A stretch of 41,205 bases of DNA from Seison nebaliae (taxonomy: Eukaryota; Rotifera; Pararotatoria; Seisonacea; Seisonidae): assembly GCA_023231475.1 (NCBI GenBank), contig JALJEE010001868.1, positions 1 to 41,205 of the forward strand, written 5' to 3'. The notes below the pieces were generated by a model that saw only the letters and a program-made list of their open reading frames with translations, did not search any database and was not told the DNA's origin. The position numbers and the translations under genes were made by a program. Of this stretch, positions 9,383 through 19,311 are shown one piece after another (the first letter of the stretch is position 1; every line of letters starts with the position of its first letter).

Positions 9383-12154
9383 ATGATTGAGAAAAAAAAG
9401 AAAAGGAATATGAAGCAGAATGATTTAGAGAAAAAGAAGCGATTAGAAAAGAAGAAGATTGATAAGATGAATGAATTATTACCATGTTCAAGATTACGTG
9501 CCATAATGGAACCGATGAATGGTTTCTCTTCTCTTAAATCGCCGAATAATGATGAGGATGATACGAGATATCCATATCTGACATTGGTTCGTGGAAATGA
9601 GAGATCTAAAAAACGATTATTGGTAGCATCACCATTATATATGAATGGAAAGATGATATTAAATCGAGAGTTTATGTTTCTTTGTAATTTAAAATTTGAT
9701 ATGGGTCGATTACATAGCACCATCAAAACGGGAGTATCGACATTCCGTAAAGTTGTGGGACATTCAGCGCGAGCAAATTCAGATAATGCACGAAATAATA
9801 TAAGTTATGGTGCATTTTTGAAATGTCACATAAATATGCAGAACGATATGAATAACAATCGTTTCGCTCGACAACATTTCATGGAATCGACTCAAGTAAT
9901 GTCGAACGCTTTATATGACAATTTGTATTCGAGAGAAGGTGAAGAATATATGAAGAGTCGATTATATCGGAAACCATCGATAACGGAAGATGAATCGATG
10001 GAGATCGTAAAACAGATCGAAATGAATGGTGGACATGATTCATTCGAAAAATTGGATGGAATTCGTAATTATGAATGGCCATCAACACAACGTCTTCATT
10101 CCTTGATTTTCACGAAGGAATTATTCGATTTATGTAAAAATCCGGATAAATCATCCGTTTATATGAAATATAATGAGGTCAAATCGAACAAGAGACTTTT
10201 TCGATTATTGAAAAATCAAGATGAGATTTATCCGAGAAACAATTTCAGTAATTGGGACAATTTCGGGAAGAGTGTCAGTTCGAAAAAACAAATGAAAATG
10301 TCAAATTCAACTCACAGTTCATTTATCGAATTACGATTACCAAGTGATGATACGTCATCAAATGATGAGACTAATTATGTGGAAAAAGGAAAGACACAAA
10401 ATCTAAAAAATTATGATGACAATAAATCGAATTGTAGTGATTATAGTATCTGTCAAATGAGTGATAATCATTATTTAAGTAGTTCCGATGATGATTCGAA
10501 TAAAGTGGAAACTGATTCTGATTCTGATTCTGATTTCGATGATGATGATGACGATGCAGCGGATCAAATTATGAAACGAATGAAAACTCTGCCAGAATTG
10601 AAAATGACTAAGAATAGTAATATAAATGAATTAATTAAATCCAAATTTGGTATAAAACAATCTGAAAAGAATGAGAATATTTCGGTGCATTATATCGGTG
10701 ATTTGGTTGATAGTGAGGAAGAAGAATCGGATGAATCATCCAATGATGAACAATCGAATGAATCATCAAACGATATAAAAGAGGAGAATAAATTCGGAGA
10801 TGAATACATCACAAATAACCAAAACTCTATGGATCTCATCGGATATACTGATGAGGGTAAGCTGAAAAAGACGGATAAATTGAATTCGGAAGAAGAAATT
10901 GAGAATTATGAAAGAGATTCTAATCATTCTATTAATCTTGTAAGATTTTCACCGTCTCCATCACCATCATCATCATCGTCGAAATCGCAACCATTAAATT
11001 CGAATAACTCGAAAGAAATAAATAAATGTATTCCTTATAATTTAAATAATCCGAAAATTTATTTGAAAGAGACAAATAAAAAAGATGATAAACCGATGAA
11101 TCATTGGCAAACGATATTTGTTCAACGTAATCCCGATTTCAAACAATATGTGGAACATATTTGTGAGGGAAATATTCGGAGAAAAGTTCACTCATTTGCA
11201 AGAGATCCATACAAAAGTGTTGTAAACCATCCGAACGGTGTCATACCAAATTATGACGAACAAATGAAAGATGATGATAATGATAGTCTCAATTCATCAT
11301 ATATAATAGATCGTTCATCTAACAAAGTGCCTATCGATGTTTATCCATGCATCGTCATAAAAGATGAGTCGAAAGAGAAAGTAAAAATTCCTCATCTTTT
11401 TCACTCCCGACAAGAAATGAGTAAAATGTACAAAGGTAAGAATGTTCAAAATAATCGAACCATTCCCTCAACACAACGAGAGGATGATTATAAGAAATCA
11501 TATAATAATTATATGAAACAATCGAAAAATGAAAACTATCAAACGGAAAATGATTTTCGGAAAAAAATTAATCAACCTTATAATAATTCGAATAGAAACG
11601 AGAATAATTTTCGTTATAACTCAAATAACAATTATAAGAATCAGAATGCAAATAGGAATTATCATAATAATCAACCATATAATTTTAGAAATTCCACCAG
11701 GACGAAACAACATCCCCAGGAATTCAATAAGAAATTCCACAATAAAAATTCAATGGATAATACGCAAAAAACTAAAAAATTTCAACACGAAAATAATATA
11801 GTGAATGGAAATAAAAATTTCAAGGGAAATAATCGTACTTTATATAATCAGAATAATAACGGTAATTATAAGCCTTATACGAATAAGGCTTATACGAATA
11901 AGGCTTATACTAATTTCAAAAACAAATTAAAGGATATGTTGGATAATCCTAACGATTATCCAATGGATAACAATCAAACGAACAGAAGACGAGTTGCACC
12001 GCGACAGAGGAATAATGCACCGAATAGACCCAGAAATGAAGATCGTCATCCGGAAAAATCTAGTGGAAATTATGACGAATTTGAAGAAGATCGGAAATTA
12101 ACTAATAAGTTAGAATCGACTAAATTTTTCAAAAATGCGAGACGATTGTATTGA
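9383..12154 (+). CDS. Unrecognised disordered protein, acidic then Asn-rich, 923 aa
   Basis: A single open frame with an ATG at 9383 preceded by in-frame TAG (9368-9370). I do not recognise the family. Residues 1-30 are extremely Lys-rich. Residues about 40-270 are the most ordered-looking and contain IFTKELFDLCKN, loosely like the eIF4E-binding Y-x4-L-phi motif of 4E-T-type proteins but with Phe for Tyr. Residues about 315-510 are Ser/Asp/Glu-rich with an SDSDSDSD run followed by a D run. A Ser/Pro run (SPSPSPSSSSS) follows. Residues about 690-860 are strongly Asn/Tyr/Arg-rich, prion-like, with a tandem YTNKA repeat, and the last 60 residues are basic. An RNA-granule or RNA-binding role is a guess from composition only. 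AATAAA at 12165-12170 lies 11 bases after the stop, which supports a real transcript end. Confidence 0.75.
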   Translation: MIEKKKKRNMKQNDLEKKKRLEKKKIDKMNELLPCSRLRAIMEPMNGFSSLKSPNNDEDDTRYPYLTLVRGNERSKKRLLVASPLYMNGKMILNREFMFLCNLKFDMGRLHSTIKTGVSTFRKVVGHSARANSDNARNNISYGAFLKCHINMQNDMNNNRFARQHFMESTQVMSNALYDNLYSREGEEYMKSRLYRKPSITEDESMEIVKQIEMNGGHDSFEKLDGIRNYEWPSTQRLHSLIFTKELFDLCKNPDKSSVYMKYNEVKSNKRLFRLLKNQDEIYPRNNFSNWDNFGKSVSSKKQMKMSNSTHSSFIELRLPSDDTSSNDETNYVEKGKTQNLKNYDDNKSNCSDYSICQMSDNHYLSSSDDDSNKVETDSDSDSDFDDDDDDAADQIMKRMKTLPELKMTKNSNINELIKSKFGIKQSEKNENISVHYIGDLVDSEEEESDESSNDEQSNESSNDIKEENKFGDEYITNNQNSMDLIGYTDEGKLKKTDKLNSEEEIENYERDSNHSINLVRFSPSPSPSSSSSKSQPLNSNNSKEINKCIPYNLNNPKIYLKETNKKDDKPMNHWQTIFVQRNPDFKQYVEHICEGNIRRKVHSFARDPYKSVVNHPNGVIPNYDEQMKDDDNDSLNSSYIIDRSSNKVPIDVYPCIVIKDESKEKVKIPHLFHSRQEMSKMYKGKNVQNNRTIPSTQREDDYKKSYNNYMKQSKNENYQTENDFRKKINQPYNNSNRNENNFRYNSNNNYKNQNANRNYHNNQPYNFRNSTRTKQHPQEFNKKFHNKNSMDNTQKTKKFQHENNIVNGNKNFKGNNRTLYNQNNNGNYKPYTNKAYTNKAYTNFKNKLKDMLDNPNDYPMDNNQTNRRRVAPRQRNNAPNRPRNEDRHPEKSSGNYDEFEEDRKLTNKLESTKFFKNARRLY
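11872..11910 (+). repeat. 15-bp in-frame tandem repeat
   Basis: About two and a half copies of a 15-bp unit (CTTATACGAATAAGG), encoding repeated YTNKA in the disordered C-terminal part of the 923-residue protein. The copies are nearly identical, suggesting recent slippage. Confidence 0.85.
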
Positions 12155-12550
12155 TTTGTTGATAAATAAAATCATTTTATTATTCCATCTTGTTTTTTTT
12201 TTCGAAATTACAGATGAACAAGAATATGTAGATAACCAGTAAATGAAAATGAAAATAATTTTTTTAATTATGAAAATAATAAACAGGTGGAGAAACAGAT
12301 AGTTAAAGAAATAGAATTGAATATTTGTCTGACTCATATTTGACGTTCGATATCCGTTAATCCCAAAACTTTTAATTGAATCGTTTAGACTCTAAATGAA
12401 TGTGAATTGGAAAATATTCTTGAAGGAAAAGAAACTTTCTAAAATGATTGTTCGACATTTACTTTATTTCAACTTTTTTTGCGATATACGACTGTCATTT
12501 CTAACAAACTTTAATTTAATTTACAAGTTAGTTTTATACAAAAATTTTTA
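12155..12550. other. Convergent 3' flanks
   Basis: AT-rich spacer between the stop of the 923-residue gene (plus) and the inferred stop of the minus-strand exon at 12551. It contains the AATAAA at 12165-12170 for the plus gene. No gene seen. Confidence 0.55.
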
Positions 12551-13331
12551 TTAAATTTTAACATTTTTATATAAAGTTCCCAAACTCTTTTTCTTCACCG
12601 GTGGAGGTGGCTTCTGTTTTCCCTTTGAATTTCGTCCGTTGTTTTTCCTCCTTATTTTCCACGGCGACCCAAAAACTTTTAGTTCAATAGTTCAATAGAA
12701 AGATTTGATTAATTTTTTTTGAAAATTCCGTATTAACAATTTGTTTCTTAACCCTTCTCATAGAGCAAACGTTGGAAGAAAAATTGGTTTTTTGCTCTCT
12801 CATTTCTAATTAAAATTTAATTCAATTTAATATTAAAACTTTTAATTCTAACATTTCTCATCAATATTATTATTATTGGTGGTCATATTCACTGTCAGTT
12901 ATTTATGTCGTGTACTTTTTCCCTGTCAATTATTTGCACCCTGTGCACATCATGTGCACAATTCCATCGTTATTGTTCATAGGTATTAGGTATAGTGTTG
13001 AAATGACATCCATCTCTCTGATGCAATAAGAGACGAATAATATAAACGGAGAAAAAGTACACGACACTCATAACTGACAGTGTATTTGCCATTCCATCCA
13101 TCACATTCTTCTCCCTTTTGAAGTGTTTCATAAAAATCTGAGAAAGATCAAAATTTCATCTAACTTCCATTACCATACACCTGTACTACCATACTTCCGA
13201 GGTCAACCCTTATTATAAAAATATAAACTATTTCTGTAGAATAACAAATTTATTAACTTGATCGTTCCAGGAATTGATTGACACTCCAATCGTCATCGTC
13301 ATCTTCATTGTCGTCGCATATATCCCAATGA
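12551..13331 (-). CDS. Two 3' exons of an unidentified gene, MITE in the intron
   Basis: Two minus-strand segments read as exons. The first, 13331-13258, follows a clean TTTGTTTCAG acceptor and encodes an acidic stretch (HWDICDDNEDDDDDWSVNQF). The donor GTTAAT at 13257 is in phase 1. After a 582-bp intron an acceptor at 12677-12676 leads into 12675-12551, which encodes a basic tail with KQKPPPPVKKKSLGTLYKN and ends in TAA, overlapping an AATAAA. Phases match exactly across the junction. If the first donor is not used, the frame instead stops within three codons. No 5' exon with the needed phase was found between 13332 and 13993, so the gene is incomplete here. The family is not recognised. 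Confidence 0.4.
12886..13086. mobile_element. MITE-like element with terminal inverted repeats and TATT duplication
   Basis: Positions 12890-12921 (starting CACTGTCAGTTATT) and 13051-13082 (ending ATAACTGACAGTG) are inverted repeats of about 31 bp with only a few mismatches. They enclose about 130 bp without coding capacity. The ends are flanked on both sides by TATT (12886-12889 and 13083-13086), consistent with a 4-bp target duplication. Total length without the duplication is 193 bp. No transposase is present, so it would be non-autonomous. The internal part holds several GTGCAC palindromes. The superfamily was not assigned. Confidence 0.75.
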
Positions 13332-13993
13332 CTGAAACAAACCTCAAAATTCTTAACAAATTAGACTATAAATGAAAACCATAAGTAAAGTCTATTTGAT
13401 CGTCAGTTCGACTTCGACGAATAAAACTTTAAAATCGGAATGAAAATTACGTTTTAGAAATTTGTGTGCTACTAACATATTTTTGACTGTTTAAATGGGT
13501 GATCTTGTCAAATTCAACTGTCAGTTAATCGATTCATTTTATGAGAATTAATTCCTTTTAATTTACGATAAATATTCTGTTATTCATTATTTGAATATAT
13601 TTTATGAAGTTAATTTAAAGCTCAATAAAATCAAATATATATAAAAGATAATAAATATTTTTTTTTATTTGGGATGAATCCCAGTTTGGGAAATTTGGAT
13701 GAATTAAAATAAATAAAAGAAATTAAGATTTGAAATAATATGACAATGAAATAATAAAAATGTTGTTAAAGTAAAATAAAGAAAGTAGAGTAAAAGCGAC
13801 ATAATTCTTCCAATTCTCATCTAGAACAAAAATATAGTGGAAAACTTTTATTTATGAGCAGATAGAAACAATAAATAATTTCCATATTAATGTTTATTAA
13901 TCTTTAAAAAATGAATTCGAATTAATCCATTGCTTTAAGATAATTAAAATCTAGATTATTTCTTTATTTTTATTGATTAGAGAAATATTCTTT
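13332..13993. other. AT-rich stretch, no gene seen
   Basis: Long A/T runs with no convincing frame. A Met-initiated 28-codon minus-strand reading near 13400-13490 was considered as a first exon for the 12551-13331 gene, but no donor gives the required phase. Confidence 0.45.
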
Positions 13994-14309
13994 TTATTTG
14001 ACTGGATCGGGAATTATAGTCGATTTATTCTTTTCCTTCCATTCTGCTGGACAAACTTCTCCATGTTCATCTGAAAATTGGAAGACTTTCATCAACCGTA
14101 AAACTTCGTTGATTTTCCTACCTACCGGTAAATCGTTGACAATCATATATCTTTACCACACGTTTACCATTGATAATTAATCCTTTTAAATTAATCCATC
14201 CTCTTAAAACCAAACTGTCTTCTTCGATGAGTACATAATCTTTAGCGATCTCTTTTTTGAAGTGGGAAAGAAGTGGATATTTCAGTTGACCAATTCCATC
14301 CAATTTCAA
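13994..14309 (-). pseudogene. Truncated, frameshifted 2-Cys peroxiredoxin fragment
   Basis: Peroxiredoxins reduce peroxides using a peroxidatic and a resolving cysteine. Here only the C-terminal half is recognisable. From 14309 the minus strand reads GIGQLKYPLLSHFKKEIAKD and a further RG-(L/W)-I segment matching the middle of typical 2-Cys enzymes. Near 14143-14150 the match jumps to another frame, which continues [20 protein letters not shown] and [13 protein letters not shown], the resolving-Cys motif, to a TAA at 13994. The first frame stops 14 codons after the crossover. The N-terminal half, including the peroxidatic-Cys motif, is absent: an in-frame stop lies just upstream and no exon was found in the next 250 bp. 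Truncation plus frameshift argues for a dead gene copy. Confidence 0.8.
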
Positions 14310-14569
14310 ATATAGTGGAAGTAGCAGATGATTCTTTTACTTCAACTGAATTTGAATAAACATTAATTAATTTCAGTATATTAAGTGAGAGATGAGAGGA
14401 ATTAGACAAAATGAAAATAGAAACAATTTATTTATTTGTTTACCATGAGAAAACAAGAGTAAAAAAAAACGATTATAAAAATAAAAAATATGTGACTGGA
14501 AACGGACCAACGCTTGGCAACTGTAAATAGCAAATAATGAGATATGTACAAAATATGTTTAGTGTTCGA
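14310..14569. other. Spacer between peroxiredoxin fragment and LysM gene
   Basis: AT-rich. A minus-strand AATAAA at 14427-14432 could serve the LysM gene, whose stop lies at 14570-14572. Confidence 0.4.
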
Positions 14570-15333
14570 TCAGCAATTTTGAATTTGCGATTCATTCAAC
14601 CAATCCTCCAAATCCTCTCCCACTGAACACTGGAGGGAATTGGCGATATTTCCGTTTGATTGATGAGTTAATGGTGTTAGCCATCGCGTAGAATTATCGA
14701 AAGAATTGTCAAGAAAATTATCGTTTGTTCTAAATAATTTGACATAAGAAATTTAAAAAAAAAGAGAAATTCTAACAAATTTTTATGAAGATTATTTTTC
14801 TTTTGATTCTCTACATCGTATCGTTTCAGGTAGTTGCGATAATCGAATGATTCTGATTTCACTTCTGATTGTTGATCGATAGTCGATCGTTTATTTGATT
14901 TCAATTCTTCACGATATTCATTCATATCGATGACGGTGATGATATTTCGTTCTTGGGGAGATATTCGATTGAGATATTCCTCCAATTGTCTCGGCGATAA
15001 TGGAATGACAATTTGTGGCATAACTTTCAATTGTAAATTATCTTTAATTCGATTCAATCGTTTAATGAGCGATATATCAACATCATATTTCAAAGCGATT
15101 CCTTGTAAAGTGGTTTGAGTGGTGACGGTATGTTTCAATAATTTCGTATGCAATGGATTTAATTCATTAATTCTCTCGTTCTTCCGATTCGAGAACATTG
15201 TCCCATAACATTTATGTTTGAGATTAGTTTTCCTATTCAAATTACTCGTCGTAACTAGAGGAATTTCATCCATTATCGAATTTCCATTTGGATCCATAAT
15301 AGGAATCCGTTCTGTTTCTTCCTTTAATTCCAT
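14570..15333 (-). CDS. LysM domain protein, LYSMD1/2-like
   Basis: Two exons, 15333-14777 and 14729-14570, joined across a 47-bp intron (donor GTTAGA, acceptor TTATTTAG), encode 238 residues. The ATG at 15333 follows an in-frame TAA three codons upstream. A single LysM domain lies at about residues 66-112: LLKHTVTTQTTLQGIALKYD, then LIKRLNRIKDN and IVIPLS, the pattern of animal LYSMD1/LYSMD2, small non-membrane proteins of poorly known function. The usual GDTL is replaced by QTTL. Without splicing the frame would read a hydrophobic tail (EFLFFFKF...) that is really intron; the spliced tail is hydrophilic and ends with an acidic EDLEDWLNES helix. No signal peptide is present, so a cytosolic or nuclear location is likely. 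Confidence 0.85.
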
Positions 15334-15632
15334 TTCCTTTTATTTTTCACTCTCAAACTTCTTTTCCAATTCATCATTCTCTTCTTTCTCTCCATTTCCG
15401 TCAGTTCAATGATTTGGCTTATCATTTCTCAGTTTCCGTTAAGCTAACATCTACTTCCGATTTGATTCCAGAAAATTTTCTTCTAACTAAAATTTCAAAA
15501 TATTATCCAGAAATTACTGATAATTTAAATGAGGGAAATGAACAACCTTTTAAAAAATTAAAAGAAACGGCAAATTGAGATGTTTTCATAATTGAGACAA
15601 TTGAGATGAACGAAAGAGAGTTGATTAATAAA

Positions 15633-16613
15633 TTATATTTCTTTTAATTCCATCGAATCACCTAACAACAACGGTTCATTCTGCGAATCTATTTTATCCA
15701 TTTTCGTTTTAGCAAATTTCTCTTTTGGTCGAATTTTCTCCTCAATCGCCTTCGATTTTAAAAGTTGTTTCGCTTTCCAATTATTATCTTTAATATGAAC
15801 TATCTTAACCACATGATTCATTTTCCGCCATTGAGCAAACACACGAAAATGATATCGAATACTTATCTTTTTCAAATGATAATGACACAAAGGAAAAATG
15901 ACCAGCTACTAACGAAACACCAGACGACGAATATGATGATTAACACACAAGTCAACACTAACAAACCCGAAGCTTCCCATTGACTATCCCATTCGTTGTA
16001 ACGAATAGCACCAGTAATACATAACCTTAATAAAAATGAAGAATTTCTTATGTGATACACTGAATATCTAACCAAGTACTAATACCAGCTAACGGTAGTA
16101 AGAGAAAGAAACAGAATATGTCACCTAATAAATTGCGATGGTCACTCTTAGCTGATTGACATGTCATCCACTACATGATGATTAACACGAGTAAACTTGA
16201 ACAAACAAATAACTTCTGAAAAAGGTTTGGCTTTTCGTCTCGTTTCGAATTCAAAATGACACAAATCACATTTGTTCGTGTTGGACGATCCGAGCCACAT
16301 CTCTAGACAAGAGAGGTGAAGTAGACCAATAGAGCCCATACATCGACAAGGTGAGAGTAAAGCTTCGCCCGTCTTATCCGAATAACAAATTCGACACATA
16401 TTCGACGAACTGGAAAAGGAGAATGGAAAAATGAAGTGGAAATGAGGAAAACGCTGGAGAAATGAGGATGGACGGTGTGCTACCTGCGTCACTGACATCA
16501 GTTTCGATTTCTTTCGGACGATTGACGGGTAGAGCCATTTCAGATTTACTTAATCGAATTGGTTGAATGGTATTGGAATGGAAATTAGAAATCGAAAAAA
16601 TTCGTTTAGTCAT
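15633..16613 (-). CDS. MARCHF2/3: RING-CH E3 ubiquitin ligase, MARCH2/3-like, five exons
   Basis: MARCH2/3 ligases ubiquitinate membrane proteins on endosomes and the plasma membrane. Exons 16613-16474, 16409-16214, 16146-16073, 16025-15914 and 15866-15633 give about 251 residues (human MARCHF3 253). The RING-CH finger is intact: CRICYSDKTGE, LSPCRCMGSIGLLHLSCLEM and CDLCHFEFE. Two membrane spans follow, GDIFCFFLLLPLAGISTWL and GLLVLTCVLIIIFVVWCF, with the conserved LCITGA linker. After the second span the motif ISIRYHFRVFAQWRKMNH matches the family tail. The 47-bp introns at 16072-16026 and 15913-15867 are fixed by alignment to the human protein. The first intron (donor CC|GTCCAT, 16473-16410) is the only phase-compatible choice I found and is less certain; an ATG at 16498 read without splicing is an alternative N-terminus. 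Confidence 0.88.
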
Positions 16614-16901
16614 AAAAATCTATTCAAATTTCTTTCGCTATTAATGTGAGGGAAGGTGGGTGGGCAGTCAGTGCAAATCAAACTGAATATCGTGTTTAGT
16701 TGCGCGACGAAATGAATTAATAAATTTTAGAGAGAAATATATAAAATTGTTTTACTTCTCGACATCTCACTCATTCCTCATAAGCTTTTCATTCAAATCT
16801 CATTTCGTTCCACATCGTCTCAAATTTCTTTAAATTTCTCTTTCATTCAGTCGTAGTTATGGTGAAGTGGAATGGTATCGGTCATCGGAAAATCCTGAGA
16901 A
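16614..16901. promoter_or_regulatory. Shared divergent promoter region of MARCH2/3-like gene and CEP97
   Basis: Only 288 bp separate the two divergent start codons, so both promoters must lie here or inside the 5' parts of the genes. No TATA box is obvious. An ATG at 16859-16861 opens a 33-codon frame that overlaps the CEP97 start in another frame and would be an upstream ORF if it is included in the mRNA. Confidence 0.6.
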
Positions 16902-19311
16902 ATGATGAAAACATTGACCGTCGACTTATCTGGAATACGATTGCAAGAAACGAAGAATAATGAACTGTATAAGGAGAAGATGAGAGAAGTGATGGAATCG
17001 ACTTCATACATTTATCTCATGTTAAACACGAATCAACTACAACGATTCGACGGTTTCGACAACGTCCTCCATCGCATCACACATGTTCCCTCAATTTATT
17101 GTGTCATTTCTTGAAAATTTCACATTTCACATTTATTTACAGGTGAATTTAAATAAGAATTTATTGTGCGACGTTCGAAGTCTCAATCGTCTCAATTCGT
17201 TGACATTCCTCTCCATCTCTTTCAATCGTCTCACTAACATCGATGGTTTGAATGGAATTTTCTTTTTCCAACAAAATTTTTTTTTTTCAATTTTTTTTTT
17301 CAGGATTGAAAAATTTGACTAATCTCATTTATCTCGATTTCTCTCACAATAATGTGACGGTTTGATGATTATTTTGTTATTATTTGAATAATTGTGATTT
17401 GTAGAATGTTGGGAATTTGAAGTTCAATGTACGTCTGCAAATTTTAAAAGGTAACAAAAATCTAATTACACAATTGCCACCACTCGCCAATTTGGAGGAG
17501 TTGAAAGTTGTTTTTTTTTATTGCACAAAATTTTACACATTTTCATCACAAAATTTTGTGGAAAGTGTGTGGACTTATCATTTAACAAAGTGAGATATTT
17601 CGAACAATTTCCCAAATCGATAAAATCGATCAATCTCTCTCATAATCTGTTGGATCGACTTCCTGATTTGTGTTCATTAGAATTATGTCCGGAACTCGAT
17701 ACGGTTTCCTTCAACGGAAATCCTATGTTGAATGATTGTCACTTAATTAATGTGCAATCATTTATTGTGGCGTGTGGAATGAATATCAAATGTATAGACG
17801 GTTCTTTCGTCGACGAGAAAGTGAATCTAATCGCTGAATGGTTATACTCTCAAAGTAAAGCGAAACAAATAAACGATCAGAGGAATCTGGTGAAATTTTT
17901 GAATGAGAAAATTCCAACAAATTTATTAGCGACAGAAGATATGCCGGAAAAATCGATGAAATCTGATGTAGATAAGAAAGTAAAGAAGATTTTGGAATAC
18001 AAACACAAATATGCGGATGAAATGATGGTGAATAAAAATGAGGAAAAGAGAAAGACATATAATGGAGATAATATGAGGATAAAAGCAGCGATTGTTATTC
18101 AGAGTTTTTGGAGGGGATTTCGCACTCGAAATTTGAATATTGAAGTGGTGAAAATTCGTCATAAATTAGAAATGAGTAAATTGGAAATTCAAATAAAAAG
18201 TTATGATATCGCTATCAAAGCTTGGTCGGTGAGAGATATGACGATCAAGAAACAATTGAAGGAATGTTTACGAGAAATGTATTCAAATTTTTTGAAAAGA
18301 GATCTCTCAAATTCCTTAAATAAATCGAAGGAAAATATCGATATTAATTCATCGGAGATGACATGGCAAACGGAAATTATCAGACAATTTATGAGTAAAT
18401 GTGATCGATGCAAAACGGGGAATGATCTGTTCGATATTAAGAGAGAAGGTGATGTTGATGGTTTTTTTCCATTTCCACCGACAGATATCATTCTGGAGAA
18501 TGGTGGGAGGAATTCATTCAATATCAGTTGGAGGAATAATTGGTTGAATGATTATTTCGGGAAGGTATTCGGATATGTTAATCGTTATCGTATTTATATC
18601 GATGATGTGAAAGAGGCAGATGTGACGAAAAATTATGTTTCGATTAAAGGACTCAATGAAGTTGGTCTTCATTCATTACATGTAACAGCAGTGAGTGAAT
18701 TCAATAACGAATCAATTCCATCATCAGTAGTTACTGTTCGTATCTTTCAAAAAACATCCACTGATTCTTCATTGACGACTGGAAGTGGTCGATCTCATTC
18801 TCAGGAATGGCAGAAAAACCATATTATGGAAAATAAACGGAAAGAAACCACCACCACAACATTAATCAGTGAATCGGAAATGGAAAATAAAACTTTGTCA
18901 TCAATGATCACAACTGATGAGATGAGTGATGGCACCATGTCTTCCACTAAATCAATCGAACGAACTCAAAAAACCGAATCGAGATCTTCTCTTTCATCGT
19001 CTTCCTCTTATTCATCATCTACTACCTCCTATCTCCCTATTAATCAACAACAACAACAACAAATAAATAAACGACAAGAAGAACAGAAAACAATCGATGG
19101 GAAACCACCAATTTCTCCTCCGCGAACTCTGCTCACCGAATCGATGACAGATAGAACTGGCAGGAGAAATTCCTTCACCGATTCTAGTCTCATTTGTGTT
19201 GAGGATGAAGAGACGAAAGGTAAGAGATTACCAATCGTAAATTTGAATAAGATTTTCGAAGAACATCGAACGAATTCGGTTGAAAGACAACGATCCAAAT
19301 CTAACATTTAA
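16902..19311 (+). CDS. CEP97: Centrosomal protein CEP97, five exons
   Basis: CEP97 works with CP110 to cap the distal end of centrioles and control their length and ciliogenesis. Exons 16902-17084, 17143-17245, 17304-17359, 17405-17506 and 17566-19311 sum to 2,190 nt, 729 residues; introns are 58, 58, 45 and 59 bp. The start ATG follows an in-frame TGA. Leucine-rich repeats fill about residues 1-190 (SFNRLTNIDGLKNL, DLSFNKVRYF, NLSHNLLDRL). The LRR cap and following segment match CEP97 closely, including IDGSFVDEKVNLIAEWLYSQ. An IQ calmodulin-binding motif (AAIVIQSFWRGFRTR) lies at about 332-346. A fibronectin-III-like segment at about 450-545 (FNISW, YRIYIDD, HSLHVTAVSEFN) is not a standard part of human CEP97 as I know it. 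The tail is Ser/Thr-rich with a Gln run and PPISPPR. Confidence 0.88.

Noticed and set aside
9325-9726. 133-codon minus-strand frame at the start of the orphan gene
   Set aside because: Antisense to a Lys-rich coding stretch, giving artificial Phe-rich sequence.
16026-16060. A 35-bp intron in the MARCH-like gene
   Set aside because: It keeps frame, but a donor 12 bases upstream (GTTAGA at 16072) gives a 47-bp intron and an ungapped match to the conserved WLC-x-x-GA linker, so the longer intron is preferred.
16148-16498. MARCH-like gene starting at ATG 16498 without the first intron
   Set aside because: The extra residues (FHFIFPFSFSSSS) are encoded by a pyrimidine tract ending in CAG, which looks like an intron end. 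Kept only as an alternative.
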